Assembly (NCBI GenBank): GCA_029641185.1
Contig: JAPWGK010000014.1
Location: 62,001-126,000, forward strand
Length of the DNA: 64,000 bases
Direction: 5' to 3'
Source of the DNA: Pseudofabraea citricarpa
Taxonomy: Eukaryota > Ascomycota > Leotiomycetes > Helotiales > Dermateaceae
How positions within the stretch are numbered: the first letter of the stretch is position 1; each line of letters opens with the position of its first letter. Positions 34,767 through 47,931 of this stretch are shown here, piece by piece. A program made the position numbers and the translations under genes. Under the pieces are notes generated by a model. It was not told where the DNA came from. It made no database searches and worked only from the letters and a program-made list of their open reading frames with translations.

Positions 34767-37319
34767 TTGATCTTCATACACCCGAGAGATGCTTCTAGCG
34801 ATAGTGATGAAGTTACAGTGTAAGTCTACGACCCGAGAAAGACCTGGAGATGCGGTACTTTATCAGAAAATGACAGACTGGCTCATATATTAACTCACGC
34901 TTGTGCTAGAGTCCGTAATTTTTCTTTGCTTTTATTCCTTCGCCCTCGCCGCTCGCATAAAAGATTCCGGCCAAACCATCTTGTCGGCTCGGTTCAACCT
35001 TGTCGGAGTAGCATTGTACCTGAGGGGTGATGCAGATACGCCAAGCTGGCAAAACATGACAGAACCAAGTGAGAACTCTATACGGAGTAGAGGAAGCGGG
35101 ATTTGCCGAGAGAGCAAGAAAGGCGAGGCAGATGACCAGGTCTATGGACGACACGTGATCTGGAGAGTATGAGCTTTCATACGACCAACCGCGACTAGAA
35201 AGTCCCTCCTCATAAGGCATATCAGGAATTACTGCTTCCGGCAGAAGCAGCCATAATGAAGTAGAGTCAAATGGACAAATCAACCAAGAACTTTGAGTTG
35301 GTCTCCCATCTGCTATGCGCCTTGTACTCTGTGACAAGGCCTTTTATATTACCGGTAGCGGCTGGGCTGATAATGCTCTCCGTTCTCGGTCCAAGACGAT
35401 GTCATTACAGCGGCACAGGGATCGTCCAAGAGGGATTGCATAAAGCAAGCTTGGCACCGAGCCGCTTGGCCGAAGTTGCGATGATTTCCCAGCCTCAGCG
35501 AACATGACAGCATGGTGGGTGTCCGGTCAGAAGAAGAAGAGATCTCAATCTCCGCCGTGGGACACAGGCGTGATACCCTGATCGCACATGCCCAAGATGC
35601 CCCATCCGCTTTAAATGGGATCTGCGAACGGGGTCAACGAGCATCACGTGGTGGGAGGTCCGGGAGACAAGCTTCCAGGAGAATTTGGATTTGACAGGAT
35701 ATTCTGGTGATTGATAGCATGGGTGGTGGTGGTGGGAGAAGCGCCAAAGGTTGTTTAAACGTCAGCGGAGGGATCCTCGGATATGAAACGTCGGTTGTGG
35801 CAATTTCCTTTATGCCTGCGCTCGTAAAAGGAATGATCTGACAGATGTTTACTCGGGCGGGACAAATGAGAATGCGGTTGTCGATGAAACCGACGGCTTC
35901 GCGTGAAGCGTGAGGCAGTGCAGCGCAAAAGACGTGAGATAGGGCGCTTGACACTTTGGCGGTTGGCCGACCGAGGAAACTTCGAACCTGAACCGTTTGG
36001 CCCGGCCTTGGTTGGAGAATCAGAGGAATAAAAAAAGACGGTGGGTTCACGGGTGGCTCGCAAGTTCCTGGCTCAGGGCCATCTCATGCTCCGTCGTCGG
36101 GGAACTCTGCAGCCTCTGCGTGGATGATCCGTGGCGATCAAAGCTTGAGGGAGAGAGGGTTGCGTCAAAAGTGAGTTTAATTGTGACACACGATCCAAGG
36201 AGCAACTTCAGACCGAAAGAGTCGATGACGGATTGAAACGAGACGGGGCGGTACAGTACGGTATCTGTGTTTCCTGCGCGGGTAGCGGTATTGTATATGT
36301 ACAGGCCATCGAGGGTTCGAGGCTGTTTTGGTGGATGATTGGCGCACGAAGGAGTCGTGAGGAGTCGTTCAGCAGGAGGCTGCGAGTCGGCGGCGTGCTG
36401 GCAGCTTAATTTGTGGCTGAAGGATCGGCTTTAATTGAAATGTTTGTGGTAGAGTAGAGTAGGGCGACCTGCAGTCCTCGGGATCGCAAGTAAGGGAGGG
36501 ATGGTGGTATAGCGAGGAGATCAGGAATAGGGGGGAGGAGAGAGAGAGAGAGAAGAGGAGAGGAGAGGAGAGGAGAGTGAGAAGTGTCGTAAGCGAGCTG
36601 AAAAGTGAAGCTATTGAAAGAATGGTGAACAATGGCTTGAGCTTGTGTTGTGTGTTGTGTGCTAGAACTGAAAGTGGAGCTGGAAGTGGAAGGGACGATG
36701 GGGAGATGGAGATAATCCAGTCAAGCCACAGCCACAAGCCACGAGCCACGTCCAAAGCCGCGCCAAGCTGTGGGTGCATCTCCATATTTAAGATCCAATC
36801 AATCCAACAATCACTCATAGTTCATTTCATAGTCAGCCTGGCGCATCCACAACATCCCCTACATGTCGATCGTGTAGCACACAAAGTCAGTCTCCTTGGA
36901 CCATTGTATTGTTGTATATCATTGTGCCATGCCCGCTTCGCTCCCCCCTCTCTCTCTCTCCACGTCTGCCGTTGCTACAGTCTGTCTTTCTCTCCAGCTG
37001 CTCCACCATCCTCCACCCCATCTCTCGCACACCACCCAATCTACGTGCGACACTGACACCTCTTCTCCTCACTCTAGACTCAGTCGTCATGGGCTGCGAA
37101 TGCTGACGACAGGCTAAATCGGAGTACCGGACGAGCACTATTTTGGTTCAGAACCACCCACCCTCATTTTTCTTTTTGGCTCCACGTTGGCCTAGTCTTC
37201 TGTGCAATTGACGGACTGCAGCGCAGCCTGCTCAGTGCAGATATCGCCTGCCCGCCCCCCCCCTCGATTGATATTTCTTGCGCCCTCGACTCATCTTCGC
37301 CCTCGTCCTCGCAACCTCC
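34767..37319. other. Gene-poor region and leader of the GT90 gene
   Basis: 2.5 kb with overlapping chance frames on both strands (34903-36236) and low-complexity GA/CT tracts at 36536-36578 and 36947-36963. C-rich and CT-rich sequence at 37250-37266 lies just before the GT90 start, typical of fungal 5' leaders. Confidence 0.5.
36536..36578. repeat. GA-rich simple repeat
   Basis: (GA)n passing into (GGAGA)n over about 43 bases. It inflates open frames on both strands around it. Confidence 0.9.
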
Positions 37320-39268
37320 ATGAAGATCTCATCACCCATCACTATGGCCTACCCAGGTCCCCCACGCAGAGTGAACGGCTTGATACGCTATGCAGCAGTG
37401 GCCGTTCTGCTGTTGATGGGACTGTTCTACCTCAAGAGATCCGCAAGCTCGTGGTCTGCCCCAGAATACATGGGCGCAAGCCCCTCAGACACCTCACCTA
37501 TTGCTCCCGACACGAAATCCGAGCATCCTCTGGCCGAGCCACCGGCTCCCGAGCTGCACCCGATCGATACCTTGATCGCAGACGCCGAGAGGACATTTGA
37601 CGAAACCATGAAGAAAGAATGCCGTGATCTGGCGTGTGCGGCGGGCCAGTATCGCATCCGCCGAGGACGACATCCACCCCCAGGATTCGAGACGTGGTTC
37701 ACATTTGCACAGGAGAATGGCGCTGTGATGGTGGAGGATTTCTTTGACCAGATCTACCATGATTTGGGTCCCTTCTGGGGTTACCTGCCTGCATCCATGA
37801 GAAAGGAGGCTCGCAGTTATGAGATGAACATCAATATTCGAAACCACAATGCTAGTGCAGGAAGTACCTGGTTCTGGACGCAGATCTGGTTGAACCTGAC
37901 CCAGACGATTGAGCATTTGCTTCCCGATATGGATATTGCTCTGAATGCCATGGACGAGCCGAGAATTGTCGTGCCGTGGGAAGAGATAGACGAGTACATG
38001 AAGATCGAGAGAGCCACAAGGAATCTACCGCGAGCACAGGATGTGATCCAATCATATCAGCATCTGCCCCCGAAGAACGAAGGAGATGAGGATGTGGAGG
38101 TCACGCCAAAGGACTGGGAAGCAGAGCGTAAGTAATATGTCTGTGATACAGTGGATTTTCTGACAATGTCGCAGGCCCATACTGGAAGATCGCATCTCGA
38201 GGTTGCCAACCAAGCAGTTTGGCTCGCAAATCCGACATTATGACCGACTTTTCTCACATCCCCGCCATTTCTCTTGCGCACGCTTCTCCACACACCTATA
38301 AAGGCTACGTCTCGAACTACTCTCTGGCGACTGACTTCTGCCATCAGCCCGATTTACAATCATTACATGGAGCATTCATTGAACCCTTGTCCGTCTCTGC
38401 AACTGGACAATTGTTTCCCATGTTCGGCGGGAGCAAGCTTCCAACAAACAACGAGATCCTCCTTCCCGCCCCCATGTACTGGGCCGGGGAAGAGCGTTTC
38501 TCGGGAGGTGATAATCATGGTGCGCCTTGGTTGGAGAAGCAGAACAAGGTCATCTGGAGAGGTGTTGCGACTGGTGGACGGAACAAACCAGGAAACTGGA
38601 GAGGATTTCAACGTCATCGTTTCGTCGCAATGACCAATCATACTCAAGTGGGCAAAGCAGAGTCCTGGGAACAGATTCCTCAGAACTTTGCTCTTCCATC
38701 ATCGCAATATGATCTTGCTGCTCAGGATGAGAATCGTATGGGACCCTGGATCCACGAATGGGCCGATACCGGATTTGTCGATTTGATGTGCGAGGTTGCT
38801 GAGCCTAATGGCACATGCAATTATACTGATCCGTATTTCACAGTGACCCCGGGAATGAAGATGGGGGACCAATTCAATCGGAAGTACTTGCCCGATATCG
38901 ATGGCAATTCTTTCTCAGGTCGTTACCGAGGATTCTTATTGTCGTCCTCGCTGCCCATCAAGGCAACCATCTTCAAAGAGTGGCACGACAGCAGATTAGT
39001 GCCATGGAAGCACTTCGTGCCCATGGACAACCGGTTCCTCGACTTCTGGGGTATTATGCAATATTTCCTTGGCTACGAAGGGGAAGGCATGCGGATCGAA
39101 GGACACGACGCAGAGGCCGAGAAGATTGCTGCCGCGGGTCAAGAATGGGCCAACAAAGTCCTGAGGAGAGAGGACATGCAAATCTACGTTCTGCGTTTAT
39201 TGCTGGAGTACGCCCGTCTGAGCGATGACCGCCGAGAGATGATGGGATACGTGCAGGACCTGTTATAA
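37320..39268 (+). CDS. GT90-type (CAP10/CAP59-related DUF821) glycosyltransferase, type II membrane protein
   Basis: CDS is join(37320..38127,38175..39268), 633 residues. The intron is GTAAGT...GTCGCAG; the frame rejoins as AER-PYWKIASRGC. A short cytoplasmic N-terminus is followed by a single membrane anchor (about residues 24-40, AAVAVLLLMGLFYL) and a Pro/Ser-rich stem, the layout of Golgi glycosyltransferases. The luminal part has the family features WKGVATGGR-like (WRGVATGGRNKPGNWRGFQR), KYLPDIDGNSFSGRYRG, LLSSSLPIKATIFKEW and VPWKHFVPMDNRFLD. This family transfers xylose or glucose to glycans or polysaccharide; the exact sugar cannot be read here. The first ATG was used; a second in-frame ATG 24 bases on is possible. 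Confidence 0.88.
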
Positions 39269-40692
39269 CATACGCTTTGACCAATTTCCTTCCTCGTTTT
39301 TCTTTTGTCGCACACGCATGGGAACTAGATGGAAGGCTTATAGAAGATCCAACACAAAAAAAAAAACGCAAACAGCGAGGCGCCAAATATGCTTTTCGGA
39401 GTCTGGGGATGGGATATCCGCACGGGCGGCGCTCAGGGTCCTGGACTTGACACTTGTACGATTGACTTGAGGGATTTTAAACGCCGGGGATACAAAATGC
39501 CCGCCTGATTTGGGATTTTTCGGGAGTTTGTTGGAGTTTTTATTTATCCCAGGCAGGGGGCGCGAAACGGCAATGGCAATGGCAGCGGCAACGGCAAAGG
39601 GAAATATCCATCTTGTTTCCTACTTCTCGGTAGAGAGTATACGTACGACTCTTCTTTTTCTTCTCTTCTTCTCACGGCCTCTAGCTAGCTCTGTTTTGGC
39701 TTTGGCTCCTTTTTTTTCTTTTCTCTTTTTGGGCCAACAGTGCAGAGCTACCCTGCTACAGCCCGCTTAGCTCGGCTAGGGGCTTTTTTTTGTTAGCTGT
39801 CGAAGTAACAATACATACATACAATTGAATGTAATGATTCAAAAAAAAAAAAAAAAGAAAGAAAGAAAAAACATCCGTGAAGAAAAAGAAAAAAGCTGCG
39901 CGCGAAATGAGGTTATTCTCCATGCCGTTACTGGTAATGATACATGACAGATATTGATACTAAGCTGCCTGGGTAAGTAAGTGAGTGGCATGCATGGTAG
40001 CACGATACAAGCAACACCGGCACGTCGTTACGCTGTAACCAGCTCTCTAAACCAAAGCAGAGACAGGGAGGAGAAAGACAAAGGGGGGAGGGGCGGGGGG
40101 TTATTTCGATTAGGAATACATCTCACCTCTCACCTCTCACCTCGCGCCTTGTCGTTCTTGATTCCCAACTAACCAAATAGCCAGCTAGTTCGTTTACTCA
40201 CTGCTCGCTCACTCGCTCGAAAGAAAGGAGACAAGTCGCCACTTGCACTTGCTCGCTTAGCTCTCTTGCCATTCGCGTCGTCTCGCGCCATACCATACCG
40301 GGTCGGTTGATTTGTTGAGTAGGTTGGTTATTGGTGTGGAAAGAGAGGAAACGAAACTCGACCTAGCAAGCCTAGCAAGCAAGGCAAGCAAGCAAAAACG
40401 ATTCAGAGCATGGGCTCTGATCACAGATATGAGAGGATCGATAGCGAAAGTAATTGAAACTTGTCAGGGTCGCTTTATTTCAGCAATTAAACATCAAGTA
40501 AATTCCGAGCCTGCACATGTCGTACCTCTTTGAGATTGATGGAGAGGGAAGTGAATATTCTTAGGGTAAGAATACCTAAGGAGCCAGACTTCTTGAGACA
40601 AGACAAATCCAAAGGGGAATACATCGAAGCTCAACCTCCTACATCATATCAAATCGTCCTTGCATATCCACAACGCCAATCCCTCATCGATC
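39269..40692. other. Intergenic with homopolymer tracts
   Basis: The 3' flank of the glycosyltransferase has T-rich and A-rich tracts (A run at 39841-39856 passing into GAAA repeats to 39870) and a G-rich tract at 40083-40100. This is followed by the leader of the leucyl-tRNA synthetase. No gene seen. Confidence 0.55.
39841..39870. repeat. Poly(A)/(GAAA)n tract
   Basis: Sixteen consecutive A followed by GAAAGAAAGAAA. Simple-sequence tract in the spacer. Confidence 0.9.
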
Positions 40693-43600
40693 ATGGCGGC
40701 CATCGAAGACATCACGAGAGATATGGACACATTCAAGCTTTCAAACATGAAAGAACTCAAAGGCGTCAGTCTAGAACCCCCCATCCCCACAACCCCACAG
40801 TCCATATCCCCCACCTTCTCACTTGATCGTCCACTGACTGGCAACATGGGATCAAACAGACCGAGAAGAGAGACGTCTTGATTTCCAACGAGAAGAAATA
40901 CCAAGCGCAATGGGCGCGCGATGGTGTGTTCGAAGCTGACGCTCCGAGTCTCGACGAGATGATGGCTTCGTACTCGCTTGCCGAGATGCACTCACAGCAC
41001 CCGAAATTCTTCGGTCTCATGGCATATCCCTATATGAATGGGACGCTGCACGCCGGCCACTCGTTGACTCTCAGCAAGATCGAATTTGCATCTGGGTTTG
41101 CCCGGATGCAAGGCAAGAGGGTCTTGTTCCCTATGGGCTACCATTGCACTGGTATGGCAGTGAAGGCATGCGCCGATAAGTTAGTCAACGAGGTCAAATT
41201 GTTCGGGCAGAATTTCGAGCGCTTCGCAGAGAGCGATGGTATGAGTGCAGTCAAGACGCCGCAGCCTGCTAGCACTGCTCGAGAGGACGTCACCAAGTTC
41301 ACTTCGAAGAAAGGGAAATCAGCAGCGAAGACAGTGAAGACGAAATACCAGTTCCAGATCATGCAATCTCTGAATATCCCACTCGCAGATATCCACAAGT
41401 TTGCTGACCCCCTCTACTGGTTCGACTTTTTCCCGCCTCTCTGTAAGCGCGACCTCAGCAGTTTTGGTGCTCGAATCGACTGGCGCCGCCAGATGGTCAC
41501 GACCGATATCAATCCTTACTATGATAGCTTCGTTCGCTGGCAGATGGTGCGGCTGAGAGAGCTTGGGAAGATCAAGTTTGGTAGACGGTATACGATCTAT
41601 TCACCCAAGGACGGACAGCCATGTATGGACCATGACCGCAGCGAGGGCGAAGGAGTTGGACCGCAGGAATATACAGCGGTGAAGCTGAGAGTCCTGTCTT
41701 GGTCTCCAGCAGCAGCCAAGATTCTTCATGGAGAGCTGCCTGTGTCTGCTACAGCTACCATATCCTTCGTGGCTGCTACTCTGCGGCCGGAAACCTTGTA
41801 TGGCCAAACTGGTTGCTTTGTTGGGCCGAGTATCAGTTATGGTATTTTCAAGGTGGCAGAAGACGAGTACTATTGTATGACGGATCGCGCTGCGCGTAAC
41901 ATGGCTTTCCAAGGGATCCTTGCAAACTACGGCGATAAAGTAGCAGAATTACCTGGGTCTTCATGTATCGGAACATTAGTCGACGCTCCGCTTTCGGTAC
42001 ATAAAGATGGTATTAGGATTCTTCCCATGGATTCAATCCTTTCTGCTAAAGGTACTGGTGTGGTTACGTGCGTGCCTTCTGATAGCCCTGATGACTTCAT
42101 CACCCTCCAGGAGCTGGCAAAGAAACCCGAGTATTATGGCATCCAAAAGGAATGGGCCGAGCTTGAAATGATGCCAATAATTACGACACCTTCGTACGGA
42201 AATCTGACAGCCCCGTTCCTGGTGAAGAAATTTAAGATCTCCTCGCCTAAAGATACCAAGCAACTTGAAATGGCGAAAGATCTAGCGTACAAGGAGGGCT
42301 ACTATCAAGGGACTTTGATATATTTCGACTTCAAAGGAGAAAGAGTCGAAAGTGCAAAAGCCAAAATCCGAGAGCAACTTCTTCAGTCGGGACAGGGATT
42401 TGCGTATGCTGAGCCTGAAAGAAGGGTCGTCAGCCGATCTGCAGATGAATGCTGCGTAGCCTTGATGGACCAGTGGTATCTTGACTATGGAGAGGACTCG
42501 TGGAAGACGTTAGCCTTGAAGCACGTAGCCAACAAGGACGGGAACGGCATGGAGACCTTCTGCGACGAGACCAAGAATGGGTTTGAAGGCGTGTTAAACT
42601 GGTTGAATCAGTGGGCATGCGCGCGCACCTATGGCCACGGCTCGAAACTGCCTTGGGATCCTAAGTTCATGGTTGAGAGCTTAAGCGACAGCACCATATA
42701 TATGGCATACTATACTATTTCTCACTTCCTCCACGGCGACGCGTTTGGCAAAACTCAAGGCCTTGCACACGTTACGCCCGACCAAATGACGAACGAAGTG
42801 TGGGATTATGTTTTCTCAAGAGGAGATATGACACAAGAAGCATTGGAAACTTGCAAGATCCCTCAAACCACGCTGAATATGACGCGCCACGAATTCGAGT
42901 ACTGGTATCCAGTCGACGTGAACGTTTCCGGGAAGGACTTGATTCCAAATCATCTGGTACGTTGCCTAACCACCCATTACACACACATGCACATCCTTTA
43001 CTCCCCATGTCCATATTATGCCAGCTAACCTTGAACTCCTACGCAGACCTTCTTCATTTACATTCACCTTGCCATGTGGGAAAAGCAAAAGGAGTTCTGG
43101 CCTCGCGCGGTTAGAGCGAATGGCCATCTGATGTTGAACGGTGAGAAGACGTCCAAGTCGACGGGCAATTTCATGACCTTGGAAGAGCTGGTAAAGAAGT
43201 TTGGAGCCGATGCGACTCGGATCGCTATTGCGGATGCAGGAGATGGAGTCAATGACGCCAATTTCGAGGAAGATGTAGCGGACAATAGTATCTTGAGGCT
43301 ACACAACCTTCGCGAGTGGTGCCAAGAACAAGTCGACCACCAATCTGAGCTCCGATCTGGGCCGGCAGATTTGCTTTATGATATGCTCTTCAGCAATGAG
43401 ATGGATCGGCTCGTCCTGGAATGCTATTCTCACTATCAGGCTACCAACTACAAACTCGCCCTCAAATCTGCCCTCTATGATTTCACTGCCTTGCGCGATT
43501 TCTATCGCGAAGGCACTATCTCTGCTGGAGTTGCCATGCACAAGGATTTAGTCTTGCGGTATATTGAGATGCAGGCTTTGCTTCTGGCTGTTATTGCTCC

Positions 43601-44255
43601 CCACTGGGCTGAACACGTCTGGCTGGAAATCTTAGGCAAGCCGTCGACAATCCAGAAAGCGTTATTTCCCACTGTCTCTAGACCTAATGCTTCTCTCGCC
43701 GCTGCATATCGATATGTGCGCCACATTTCTTCGAGTATCACATCCGCTGAAGCTGCGCAGCTGCGCAAGAAGGCGAAAGGAAAGGATATCAGCCTGGATC
43801 CGCACAAGGCCAAGAAATTGACCGTGTTTGTCGCAAGCAAATTTCCCGCCTGGCAAGAGAAATATATCGATCTCCTCCGCGTGTTCTGGGATGACCGGGA
43901 GAAGACGATAGATGAGGTGGGGTTTATGGCAGAGATGAAGAAGGCCGCGGGTGGTGATATGAAAAAGGCTATGCCGTTCGTGCAGGGTCTGAAGAAGCGC
44001 CTGAGTCTGGGTGAAGAGGTCACTTCGGTTTTTGATCGGACATTGGGTTTTGATGAGCTGGAGACTTTGAACAAGATATCGACGGGACTCAAGAGAGTAG
44101 CTGGCTTGGCGGAGCTTGAAATTGTCGAGCTTGATGAGGATGGGAGCGGTGTCACTTTTCCAGAGAAGCGCCAGGTCAAGGATGTGCCCCAAATAGCTGC
44201 TGCAAGTGTGCCTGGAGTGCCGACGTTCAATTTTGAGAATGTAAATGTGTTTTAG
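40693..44255 (+). CDS. CDC60: Cytosolic leucyl-tRNA synthetase
   Basis: CDS is join(40693..40764,40860..42956,43047..44255), 1125 residues, the usual length for eukaryotic cytosolic LeuRS. Class I signature HAGH (about residues 88-91 in PYMNGTLHAGHSLTLSK) and the KMSKS loop as KTSKS (about 757-761 in LNGEKTSKSTGNFM) are both present. Between them is the large CP1 editing insertion with ATLRPETLYGQT and GTGVVTCVPSDSPDD. The anticodon-binding and C-terminal domains follow. It charges tRNA-Leu with leucine in the cytosol and edits mischarged products. The first intron uses a GTCAGT donor and joins MKELKG to TEKRDVLISNEKKYQ, as expected for the family. There is no mitochondrial presequence. An essential housekeeping gene, and the best anchor for phylogeny in this window. 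Confidence 0.97.
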
Positions 44256-46062
44256 AGACTGAAAGAGGAGTTGATTAGCTGCTGAAGACACCATTCTTGT
44301 AGAAGAGATTAAAGATTTTCAATTGAGAAATTGGAAGTAGCACTTTCCCACCCTGCCCAACAGGCAGAAGCAATTCCCTCCCTGAAATCAAGTCTTCTGA
44401 GGGCTTAGTGAAACTCATATTGCGTCCGATATTGTGATCGTACATTGAAGTTGCATCTTTGAGAGCAATTTTGATGAGTATCACAAGAGGGCACTTCCGC
44501 TTCCACACTTCCTCGGCTAGCTTTCCCATCCCGTAGCCAAAGCCATGCGTTCTTTCCTTCCCGCCATTTGTTTTGACACGAGCAAATCAAACAACCCATT
44601 TTGAATGTCTTTTAAAGTTTAAAGAAGTTTTGTGCCCGTTTCGTGTCATGTATAGCGTAAATCAAAGAAAAGAAATCTGTGTTAACTTTTAGCACACAGG
44701 AAGCGCTTGCAGGGCATTTGCAACAGTGAGAGATGTGTGGGAAGAAACTACGGTGGAATATATATGGGATTTCACAGCAATTTGGTAAGGTAGATGCTTA
44801 CCTACCTTAGGTACCTTGGTATAGAATGGAAGTCAGTCTGAGGTAGACGACGTTGAACAGTCTTGGTAACCACGTGACGGGAAACCTCGTGACGTGACGT
44901 ATCTGTAAATAGTTTCACGCTCCTCCACGCATTCCCCTCCTCTTTACGAGACATCTTGCGAGTCTTGTGTTGCAGAAACGCATCCTACAGACTTCTTTGC
45001 TAGCTTCTATTTGATAGTACGGACGTACCCAGTCGATCGTCCCCTCGTTTTCGCTGTGTCACGTTCCGACTCCCAGCCTCCCCAAGACTTGTGTGGTTAT
45101 TATTATTATTATTTCCAATTCTGCAGCTCGCGTTCAGGCTTCAGTATCGAACATCGTCTCATGTGTCATGAACTCCCCTTGCCCACCGCGCTCGGAGAAT
45201 CTCGAGGGCTCTCGGATGTCCGTGGAAAAGTAACCCCCAGACATCAGCATTTATCCTTTCACGCTCGGCAGTACGGTTGATATCTGCCAGTGGTAGTCGA
45301 TATGTGGCAGATGAAGCAACCGGGAGAGCCGATCAGCAGGTGATCATATTGCGCTGTTATTGTTGGCTCGTCCGGTCTTCAATTGATTCCCACTTGGCTC
45401 TTTCGCATGAAGGCATTGACGCCCCTGTTACCGTAGGATTTTCCATTTTGGCTCAACCTTTCACTGCACACTGCACAGTACGACCTGAGCTGCATCTCGT
45501 AGCATCAGCTGACGAGTATGCCATTTTCATCTGAACTTTGAAGAGAAAGGCAATTTTCTCGGTCGCTGGGGTGAAGCCTGCTTATGAACTCAATCTGTCG
45601 GCTCGACTTTCATGATCTACTAGACTGCCATTGCACAAGAAAGTTGCAAATAATGTCGACGTCTACCGTACTCTTGCCAACTCTTCTCAGCTGGAGTTCA
45701 TCCGGACCCCCCAGAACCCCAAAATCCAGCGCTCAGACTCGGAGATATTTGCAATGATCTCCTAATCACGCCAGGAATTCTACCAAGTCATAAGAGACAA
45801 ATATAACTCACGAGGGCGAGCGAAGGGAACACGACCGTCTCATAATAATGAAGTCGCTTAATGGTCTGAAGTGTCTGGGCATGATCCGAGACGGGGTCCA
45901 GACGTCTCGGGCTCGCTTATGCCCCGCCTTTTCGGGACCTCAAACGTTGCAGCCGTCTCAACTGGATCATCCGAACTTGTCAGCGAGTCGTCGGCACAGG
46001 AGCTATCCATGTTTTGTTTTATGCTTTCCACTCTTCTCTTTCGTCCAGTCTCATGGCGATCT
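44256..46062. other. Intergenic region, gene-poor
   Basis: 1.8 kb between the synthetase stop and the next candidate. CACGTGACG and CGTGACGTGACG around 44872-44899 resemble bZIP/CRE-type sites. A (TTA)n run lies at 45097-45113. Open frames at 45011-45530 and 45848-46206 look like chance. Confidence 0.5.
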
Positions 46063-46506
46063 TCATTGGGCCTGCCGCTCAACGTTCTTGACAGCTTGAC
46101 GTGTGTCTTGTGCCATTATGCCTTTGAAGATGACATCTACGATCTTCATATTCCTGGACGTATACACGAATCTGGACAATTTGGGGTCGAAAATGGCAGC
46201 ATCTAAGCCGGCAAATAACGTGGTGCCGTCTTCTTCGTCCCAAGTTGTGAAGATCCGACGCTTCTCCAGCGAGTTTTGGAGTCCTGGTCCAGTGATCATA
46301 GCATCAAAGATGTCCGCATGGACTCGCCGAAGCGAGCACTCCATGTCAAAGTTGATCCTGGCAGCCTGAGAAGTTGCGCGGCTCACATGAGACGTTTTCC
46401 TTGGCCGTCCGACTTTCTGAACATCCACTCTTTCTCCAGCCTCACATATATAGTCGTCAGCTCGCCACTTAAGAGGAAGTATCATCTTTATCACTTTTCC
46501 AACCAT
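46063..46506 (-). CDS. Doubtful open frame of 147 residues, unknown
   Basis: Single frame starting at a true ATG. Composition is protein-like in the middle (ADIFDAMITGPGLQNSLEKRR, WDEEDGTTLFAGLDAAIFD) with no domain, signal or membrane segment. It starts only 129 bases from the divergent secreted-protein gene, which leaves a very short shared promoter, and a TATA-like element for that gene falls inside it. It may be a real lineage-specific gene or chance. Confidence 0.28.
   Translation of the reverse strand: MVGKVIKMILPLKWRADDYICEAGERVDVQKVGRPRKTSHVSRATSQAARINFDMECSLRRVHADIFDAMITGPGLQNSLEKRRIFTTWDEEDGTTLFAGLDAAIFDPKLSRFVYTSRNMKIVDVIFKGIMAQDTRQAVKNVERQAQ
46446..46453 (+). promoter_or_regulatory. 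TATA-like element upstream of the 46635 gene
   Basis: ATATATAG lies 182 bases upstream of the start codon, followed by a CT-rich stretch typical of fungal leaders. Confidence 0.4.
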
Positions 46507-46634
46507 TCCCCGCTCTACATTCTTTTAGTCCCGGAGACCCTTTTTTACTTCTCACTTTCTTTGAAATTGCAATTTGCTTTTTATTATTCTTTCGGCTGGT
46601 CCACTCTTTTATAACCCTAAAACATTCTTTAAAT

Positions 46635-47931
46635 ATGCATACCTCAGCTGTTTTGTTGTTGGCTCTTGGAGCTGTTACCCAGGCCAGGTATGTCTCTTTT
46701 GCCAACTGTTTATCTCGCTTCATGCTAATTTATCTAGATTTGGTCAGGAACAAGTCCCAATTGCAGCCATTACCGCATTGTCCAACCGAGGACAGTCAGG
46801 TGAAGCTGCTACCCTCGGAGGAGGAGCCATTAGCACCCTCCTTGGAGCAGCTGATCCTTGTGATAAGGTACGACATTTTGCCCATGATTAATATCGAGCA
46901 TCGCTAACCAAGAACAGTTGACTACTGCCGACAATATTGTTGCTACGCTGGGATCAACCGATGATGTTATCGCAGCTGCAAAGGGGTTGGTCGCCGCAGA
47001 GCAAAACACACAAGTTGGGGCTCTACCAAAAGCCTGTGCCGATGCCAGCCTTCCTGCCACAGAAGAGCTCAGAGGCGTCATTCCACTCGTTGACCCAGCC
47101 GTCAATGGATCTGATGTAGAGAACGCCAACTCGGCAACCTCGCTCACCACGCCTTTCACCAATGCCGGATTGAGCGTTGCTGATATCATGGCTGCCAACG
47201 GTTTTGACAACATTGCTGGTGCAGCTGCCAAGCGAACTGTTCGCAAGACCCGTAAGCATTTATCTATATCATATATTAAATTTCTATTGATCTAACACTC
47301 ATATCCAGGCTCGGCTCCTATCGGAAAGCGCGCTCTTGATCTCGGAACCTGCCAAGATGCCACCATTGCCTTCGGCATCCAAGACCGCAAAGAAGAGTCC
47401 TTCCAAGCTACCGACCAAACCGATTTCAACCACGGCTCTGCGCTAGCCATCGACGTCATTGCCAGCTTCATCTGCGGCCAACTTTCCAGCAAATGCAAAG
47501 CCGGCACTGACGCCGTCGCAGCTTGCGCAACCGCTCAAGTCGCAACCTCTGGCAAGACCGGCCAAGCTGCCGCCGACGCATTCAACGCCATCATGTCTAA
47601 AGGAGCCGCAACGGCTAAGAAGACGCGAGCTGTCGGCAGCACCGGTCTCGACTTTGGACAGTGCACACCAACGATGGATTTCGTTGCCGGCAGAGCAGGC
47701 CGCAAAGCTACCGAGTCGACGTTCTTGCCGACCGATGCCCTCGTCGCTCAGGGACAGCAGGATGCCCTTAACCCCGTCATCATTGCCAACCGCATCTGTG
47801 ACCAGCTCACCAACGTCTGCGATGCTTCCGACGAGGCCAAGCAGGCTTGTCTGACTGCCAAGGCCGGCGTCGATGCGACCCAGAAGAACCAGGCGACCGC
47901 TGATAAGTTCAATTCCGCGCTTGGGTTTTAA
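46635..47931 (+). CDS. Secreted alanine-rich protein with internal dibasic processing sites
   Basis: CDS is join(46635..46687,46738..46867,46918..47251,47309..47931), 379 residues, with four exons and regular GT-AG introns carrying CTAAC-type branch points. A signal peptide is at residues 1-17 (LLLALGAVTQA). The N-terminal half (about 20-165) is Ala/Thr/Gly-rich with two cysteines. A central basic segment has three or more dibasic or tribasic sites (AAAKRTVRKTR, APIGKRALD). The C-terminal half (about 185-379) has about seven cysteines in spaced pairs (FICGQLSSKC, ACATAQV, NRICDQLTNVCD). It resembles abundant fungal wall-associated proteins of unknown function. Kex2-type cleavage between the halves is inferred from the dibasic sites. 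Confidence 0.85.

Noticed and set aside
36369..37117. Several long frames rich in Ser/Leu/Arg around the GA and CT tracts.
   Set aside because: Their length is produced by simple repeats lacking stop codons, not by a gene.
43502..44294. Long minus-strand frames (242 and 210 codons) inside the leucyl-tRNA synthetase gene.
   Set aside because: Antisense shadows of a strongly supported coding exon, with no independent protein character.
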